A stretch of DNA of 64,000 bases from Symbiodinium natans (Eukaryota; Sar; Dinophyceae; Suessiales; Symbiodiniaceae), in assembly GCA_905221605.1 (NCBI GenBank), contig CAJNDS010001169.1:773672-837671 (forward strand), written 5' to 3'. Both the position numbers and the translations under genes were made by a program. Below, piece after piece: positions 61,801 through 64,000 of this stretch (positions within the stretch are counted from its first letter, which is position 1; every line of letters starts with the position of its first letter). The notes beneath the pieces were generated by a model. The model saw only the letters and a list, made by a program, of their open reading frames with translations, was not told the DNA's origin and did not search any database.

Positions 61801-62363
61801 CAAGCCCAGGAAACCCCAACACCTCTAAAACCCCGAAGCATGCCCTGTCTCTTCTCTGTACTAGAGGTCAAAACAAACAGGGCACAATGCTGGACATGGG
61901 GAAATGAGGTACCTTATAATTGCATCATCTAACCATAGCTCTTTAAGGGATGGGTGTGCGGACCCTTCGTTGCGCTTGTCTGGTGGTGAATGATACTCAA
62001 CGTTGGTTGCACATCCTGGTCCGAAATCTCACTCGAACGCTACATCTTGGCAGCTCGCTCAGAAGGGCTGCGCTTGTTTGTGATGCCGTTTCTTGCACAT
62101 GCCAGCGCCCAGTCATGCTGCTGCTGGCGGCTTCGTCACTTACGCGAATTGGTTGCGCGTGCTTGCGAGAGTCACAAGGCACGCCATCACCACACTTAGC
62201 TGAGCTGCAAGCCCGAAGCTCTCACCACAGTCTTGCCCGAGATTTCAAAATGCCTTGAGCCCCGAAAGCCTAGAATCCTCAACCTGAATCCGCAAGGTCC
62301 TTCCAGTGCCCCGTCTGCCGCGGGAGAGTAGCTGCCATGGTCCGGGACCCTGTGGAACTTTGA
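51610..62363 (+). CDS. Probable N-myristoylated RING E3 ubiquitin ligase, Mahogunin/LUL type (copy 2)
   Basis: Start exon 51,610-51,640 (MGCAASAQNA, donor A|GTGACC) has the same length and end phase as in copy 1. Further exons: 52,059-52,111 (VYHPQPQSAATSQPSTA), 55,765-55,821 (ACAPLVRSLVTLHRVP), 56,907-57,000 (WHLHFNIDAVERGLATVFFL), 57,200-57,318 (KHRGVQVFRFPAGWLNPAV), 57,471-57,584 (LLAEPVELEKDSMMVVAR), 57,769-57,879, 58,265-58,333, and the RING on 61,439-61,525 (GGECVICLEKPRE), 61,705-61,772 (VAILHCRHICLCFSCAQITS) and 62,297-62,363 (SFQCPVCRGRVAAM, then TGA or a GT donor). 55,821 to 56,907, 57,000 to 57,200 and 57,318 to 57,471 join in phase. FNIDA...TVFFLA and FRFPAG are recognisable Mahogunin/LUL pre-RING features. 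Residues 1-3 predict membrane anchoring. The intron after 52,111 contains the 76/85-bp array. Exons at 56,231 and 58,265 are less certain. Confidence 0.58.
51926..52034 (-). repeat. Telomere-like array, C-strand
   Basis: CCCTAAA units with three CCCTAAT variants, ending about 25 bases before the acceptor of the exon at 52,059. Confidence 0.92.
52059..52111 (+). CDS. N-terminal exon of RING gene copy 2
   Basis: Acceptor TTCTACCAG|G, GC donor ACGGCG|GCCTGG. It joins the start exon in phase 1 to give MGCAASAQNA-S-VYHPQP, then QSAATSQPSTA, a Pro/Gln/Ser-rich leader. Two other readings exist: another + register open to CTCAG|GTGTAG, and a reverse-strand exon reading QAAVEGWEVAALCGCGW. I prefer the phased one. 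Confidence 0.42.
52146..52284 (+). repeat. Octamer TAGGGTTG array passing into (TTTAGGG)n
   Basis: About eight units of TAGGGTTG at 52,148-52,212 change without a break into about ten units of TTTAGGG. The octamer is one base longer and differs at two places from the telomere unit, so it looks like a locally amplified variant. Confidence 0.9.
52481..52590 (-). mobile_element. Copy of dispersed GGGGTACC element, reverse
   Basis: On the reverse strand GTGGTACCTCATTGGGTTCC, CCCTATTTGGGGTTG and TAGGGGTCCGTTATTTGG follow the family order. C-runs at 52,436-52,451 and 52,576-52,587 border it. Confidence 0.5.
52591..53436. other. Intron stretch of RING gene copy 2
   Basis: No telomere-like array except scattered GGTTTAGGATTT and CCCTAA remnants. 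Short open frames (e.g. 53,229-53,400) lead into the 76-bp array, but no exon is supported. Confidence 0.4.
53437..55632. repeat. 76-bp minisatellite that changes to an 85-bp form
   Basis: Irregular copies at the left edge become regular 76-bp units from about 53,870 (GGCGAGCATCATCAGCATCA, GCCGGCTGTCTTTTGTCAGG, CCGTCGGTGCTGGCGAGGGT). From about 54,560 the units carry CAAGCTTCTCAGGCCGTCAG and CAACACCCACC variants and are about 85 bases. In total about 27 units. Because 76 is not a multiple of 3 and no register contains a stop, all three + frames are open for hundreds of codons; I do not read this as coding. It lies in an intron of RING gene copy 2. Confidence 0.95.
55765..55821 (+). CDS. Mahogunin-like exon of RING gene copy 2
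   Basis: KMACAPLVRSLVTLHRVPR corresponds closely to KVASAPVVRSLVSLHRDPWR at 38,677-38,735 in copy 1. In Mahogunin/LUL proteins a similar LVNI/L-x-K-D segment comes just before the FTFDA strands. Its 3' end passes directly into a 42-base G-run, so the donor cannot be read with certainty; ending after CG gives the correct phase for 56,907. Confidence 0.55.
55821..55862. repeat. 42-base G homopolymer at an exon end
   Basis: An uninterrupted G-run follows CCGC. It covers the 5' splice site of the preceding exon. Its length is likely to be unstable or an assembly estimate. Confidence 0.9.
56047..56096. repeat. TA microsatellite
   Basis: (TA)n interrupted by TTAATATGTATAAT, within an intron of RING gene copy 2. 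Confidence 0.9.
56231..56282 (+). CDS. Possible exon in RING gene copy 2
   Basis: Acceptor ATCCACCAG|G, donor TTGG|GTTTGG, peptide EGCKLAWEGEEPAPRSL. C-strand CCCTAAA units lie immediately left. It lies between two exons that join in phase without it, so it would be alternative, or the frame is chance. Confidence 0.33.
56907..57584 (+). CDS. Pre-RING domain exons of RING gene copy 2
   Basis: 56,907-57,000: WHLHFNIDAVERGLATVFFL and AGTPSQDSRAE, donor GAG|GTCACT, phase 0. 57,200-57,318: MDPGKVDPPPLKHRGVQVFR, then FPAGWLNPAVPLPNARLYL, GC donor, phase 2. 57,471-57,584: KARGDSRRKLEFWCGETSG, then CRLLAEPVELEKDSMMVVAR, donor GTATGT. The first matches, in sequence and start phase, LRFQLSAAGAGVARAFYLAR at 40,504 of copy 1. 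In Mahogunin-type proteins this region is a beta-rich domain needed for substrate binding. Confidence 0.55.
57727..57758 (-). repeat. Short telomere-like array, C-strand
   Basis: Five CCCTAAA units in a 100-base intron that ends CAGTTGCAG before the exon at 57,769. Confidence 0.88.
57769..58333 (+). CDS. Ser/Thr/Pro-rich exons of RING gene copy 2
   Basis: 57,769-57,879: PISQPSTSTPTLVQVTGG and LEAGTAPVLALPSSVDA, donor GCTG|GTTAGG. 58,265-58,333: AGPGMTLSAPSSARSSCPSH, donor AATG|GTGCAG. Low-complexity, probably a disordered linker before the RING. A tiny exon at 57,640 (SIWNS) may precede them. Confidence 0.42.
58334..60027. other. Intron stretch of RING gene copy 2
   Basis: TTTAGGG-type units are sparse. 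A piece at about 59,075-59,118 (TASSQGSAEARFE before GAG|GCCTTT) could be an exon with a GC donor; a C-run of 17 at 59,055-59,071 stands before it. No other exon supported. Confidence 0.35.
60028..60316 (+). CDS. Possible exon(s), unidentified
   Basis: 60,028-60,098 (after TGCTTTTTTCAG) reads DCGVVSEVISSGAKRPATAE and ends ACAGG|GCTGTC. A second + frame up to TGA at 60,316 reads LVPRNEPTPHICHTNFRQ and later SLPVCAGDLSSQLSGHFDIK. The two registers differ, and no normal-length intron separates them, so at most one is likely to be correct as drawn. Confidence 0.3.
60572..60982 (+). CDS. 136-codon ORF, possible exon
   Basis: The frame is open from ATG to TAA, and the second half is protein-like: RVTHPEYVNRSADGMLARQV, then RQLVECASLGSDFGFQFLGS and RRAVIVDSLQYQIQ before AAG|GTTCCT. 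A reverse-strand exon over 60,978-61,055 (SDILGYDDILYKLRTGTLD with a GTGAGT donor) competes. Neither has a known family. On the + strand it would be part of RING gene copy 2. Confidence 0.33.
   Translation: MQLLRRQSGNLEDPIATSILSKPFSPSELCRGRGCAAEFLGAGAAGGWCWGGGGIQVLGVICDPRHCRLRCALEGRVTHPEYVNRSADGMLARQVHVHRQLVECASLGSDFGFQFLGSRRAVIVDSLQYQIQGSCS
61439..61772 (+). CDS. RING exons 1 and 2 of copy 2
   Basis: 61,439-61,525: after GCTCCTTTAG, LERKLGAANEGGECVICLEK and PRE, with a GC donor GAG|GCCTTG. 61,705-61,772: VAILHCRHICLCFSCAQITS, donor ACGTG|GTGCGG, phase 2. Joining them gives ECVICLEKPREVAILHCRH, with exactly the Cys-to-Cys spacing of Mahogunin (11 residues between Cys-2 and Cys-3), which is strong evidence for the GC donor. 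Confidence 0.68.
62297..62363 (+). CDS. RING exon 3 of copy 2
   Basis: After CCGCAAG the split codon is completed with G, then SFQCPVCRGRVAAMVRDPVEL and TGA. It supplies the last CPVC pair of the RING. An intron may start at ATG|GTCCGG instead, as copy 1 diverges at exactly this place. Confidence 0.65.
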
Positions 62364-63264
62364 GAGCCATTTTTTTTGGGGGGGGTGGGGGGGGGACTTG
62401 ACAAGGTTGAGGTTGTTTTGGGGGCGTTTACGTCAGCTTCAGGCTTTAGGGTCTTTATTTAGGGTATGAACCGAGCAAGCAACACAAAAAAGCCGACACA
62501 GCAGTGCACGGCTATCTTATGTAATATTGCTTAAATTCATTATCTGAAAGGGGGCGTGGGCTTCAATGATGACCTGCATGCTTGCAAGAGCAGGGCAAAG
62601 AATTGAAAAGCTGGATTCAACCACCACGATGTAGGGTTCAAGGGCTTAAGGGGTCCAACCCTGCAACCGACAGCTCATATCCCCCTGAGGTTGCCATGTC
62701 TCAGTTGCAAGATGAGTGAGGCAGCTAGGAGCAGATTCAGCTCAAAGTGTAGGGTTTAGTGTAGGGTTGATGATTCCTGCTCAGGCACATGAACCATGCC
62801 TAATGTTGCCAAAGAGCCTTCAAAGAACATACTTGCAACAAACAGAAAGGCAGCAATCTACCATTCCAGTTTTCAAGCGGCTTGCGATGCGATCGTTCAC
62901 TCATCAAGCCAGAACTCGATTTTTCACATGCATATATACCGACGTCGTGAAACGAACGGTTGTATCAACCGCAACAGCCATGACAGTTCAGAGCAAGCCT
63001 GGCAGAGGGCCGGGGGCTGTATGCTGACCCAGGGTTAGATGGGTCGGGTACAGCTCGCGGCAAGGGGTTTGAGGCCGGCTGGCCATGGGTCCGTTGTGGC
63101 ACAAGCCCCCCAAACGACCAAAGCCTGTTAGCAAACCCTTTCATGCGACTTATTCTGGCAAGAGTCGAGCATGTTTAATGGAGCCTCTAGCTTCTGCTGC
63201 ATCCATCTATGGGCTTAGGGCGCGTCAGGTCATCTGATCGACAATCGAGAGGCAAAGGATGAAG
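62364..63264. other. Right flank of RING gene copy 2
   Basis: T-run and G-runs at 62,370-62,396, TTTAGGG-type units at 62,444-62,465. A frame at 62,716-63,038 is open in two registers without splice support. Nothing else seen. Confidence 0.4.
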
Positions 63265-63444
63265 GATGTGGTCGATTGTGGACGGCGCACGGGCTGCAGT
63301 TCAGCAGCCACACACGAATCTTGCTGCTGCCAGCATTCGGTCTCACCTCGCCAGCCATGGCCACTCCGAGTTCACAAGGAGCAAGTTTGATTCGAGCACA
63401 TTCGCTTTCAATTGTTCAGTATATCTTGGGAAGCTCGGGCCGAG
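63265..63444 (+). CDS. Possible exon, unidentified
   Basis: Acceptor GGATGAAG|G and donor CCGAG|GTAATA. Two registers are open: one reads SIVDGARAAVQQPHTNLAAA and SIRSHLASHGHSEFTRSKF; the other reads LQFSSHTRILLLPAFGLTS. I slightly prefer the first because of its charge balance. Family unknown. Confidence 0.33.
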
Positions 63445-63478
63445 GTAATATTCTCAAAGGATCGAAAATCATTTGGGG

Positions 63479-63553
63479 AAATGGTTTTGCTAAGAAGGGG
63501 CGGCACGAGCAATGAAATGGTTTTGCTAAGACGAAGGGGCGGCGCGAGCAATG
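63479..63553. repeat. Two-copy direct repeat, ~37 bp
   Basis: AAATGGTTTTGCTAAG followed by AAGGGGCGGC(A/G)CGAGCAATG occurs twice in a row (63,479 and 63,516). Confidence 0.85.
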
Positions 63554-63594
63554 TGGTCTCGAGGGCTACGAAACATCTCGGCCACTAAGCCAAG

Positions 63595-64000
63595 AGGCCC
63601 AAAGAATCAAAACATTACAAAAATTGGAGGAAACACTATCTATTATGGCATTGAAGGTCGTTTTGACATCGCTGATTTATTGAGTATACGATCTATTAGA
63701 TTGAATATAAAATCGAAGGAAAAGAAGAATTTATATTTCTTATTTTTCTTTTTATATTCATAATTCGAAAATTAGAGAAATGAAATAGCAAAAGAGAATT
63801 CCTCTAAAATATCTTCTTTTCTTGTCGAAAATTAGAGAAGTAATCTGAATTCTATTGAGGCCCTTTCAATTTCAATCTAAAATCTTAGTTGAATACTTCG
63901 ATGTCTTTCTATAAATTTCTGATTTTAATAAAATTTACACTATATTTAAGATTTGGGCATATGAATTTACTCTCGGATATATTGTGATTCGGATTGGTAA
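63595..64000. other. Abruptly AT-rich edge, possibly organelle-derived
   Basis: From about 63,600 the sequence is very A+T-rich, lacks telomere-like units, and has the look of organelle intergenic DNA (AAAATTAGAGAA twice, at 63,767 and 63,827; TATATTTCTTATTTTTC). A + frame at 63,551-63,763 reads GGNTIYYGIEGRFDIADLLS. I do not recognise a gene. It could be a nuclear copy of plastid or mitochondrial DNA, an AT-rich mobile element like that at 16 kb, or a misjoin. Confidence 0.4.

Noticed and set aside
1-64000. tRNA, rRNA, or a complete 22-base spliced-leader gene
   Set aside because: No T-loop/acceptor pairs, rRNA core motifs or full CCGTAGCCATTTTGGCTCAAG were noticed by eye; a covariance-model scan would be decisive.

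Overview
The window looks like nuclear DNA of a dinoflagellate (Symbiodiniaceae or a relative). Support: (i) plant-type telomere repeats (TTTAGGG) scattered as interstitial arrays; (ii) a Ty1/copia element whose Gag/Pol has a long Gly-Lys tract before a CCHC knuckle, as in dinoflagellate copia elements; (iii) genes cut into 20-200 bp exons with AG|G acceptors and many GC (some GT or GA) donors, as described for dinoflagellates; (iv) an 11-base match to the dinoflagellate spliced leader inside the LTR. No prokaryotic gene, operon, tRNA, rRNA or CRISPR array was seen.

Most of the window is intron. Short coding exons, all read on the + strand in the models given, lie where the telomere-like repeat changes strand: CCCTAAA-type sequence ends the intron before an exon and TTTAGGG-type sequence opens the next one. 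Using this rule with phase matching I could assemble: an RRM RNA-binding protein (12.6-15.9 kb); a cysteine/histidine-rich protein (18.4-20.0 kb); two unidentified genes (31.2-32.4 and 33.8-35.0 kb); and two tandem paralogous genes that start with MGCA-S and end in a Mahogunin/LUL-type RING domain (36.3-49.8 and 51.6-62.4 kb), i.e. probable membrane-anchored E3 ubiquitin ligases. The models are hand-built; core domain exons are well supported, N-terminal and middle exons less so.

Mobile DNA: a copia element of 9.1 kb (20,830-29,970; 174/176-bp LTRs, 5-bp target duplication, PBS, gag, broken pol, an extra 380-codon 3' ORF, and a 364-bp palindrome) carrying a nested TA-flanked element in its RNase H region; a second TA-flanked element inside a telomere-like array; a 2-kb AT-rich element with terminal inverted repeats in an RRM intron; a three-copy family ending CTTGGTAG...CTACCAAG; two foldback elements; and a dispersed GGGGTACC family. 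Satellites include a 550-bp tandem repeat (4.3-5.8 kb), a 76/85-bp array (53.4-55.6 kb), a CTA-type microsatellite (41.9-42.45 kb) and many (AT)n tracts.

The copia retroelement probably sits in an intron or between genes. The last ~400 bases turn abruptly AT-rich and may be organelle-derived; I could not identify them.
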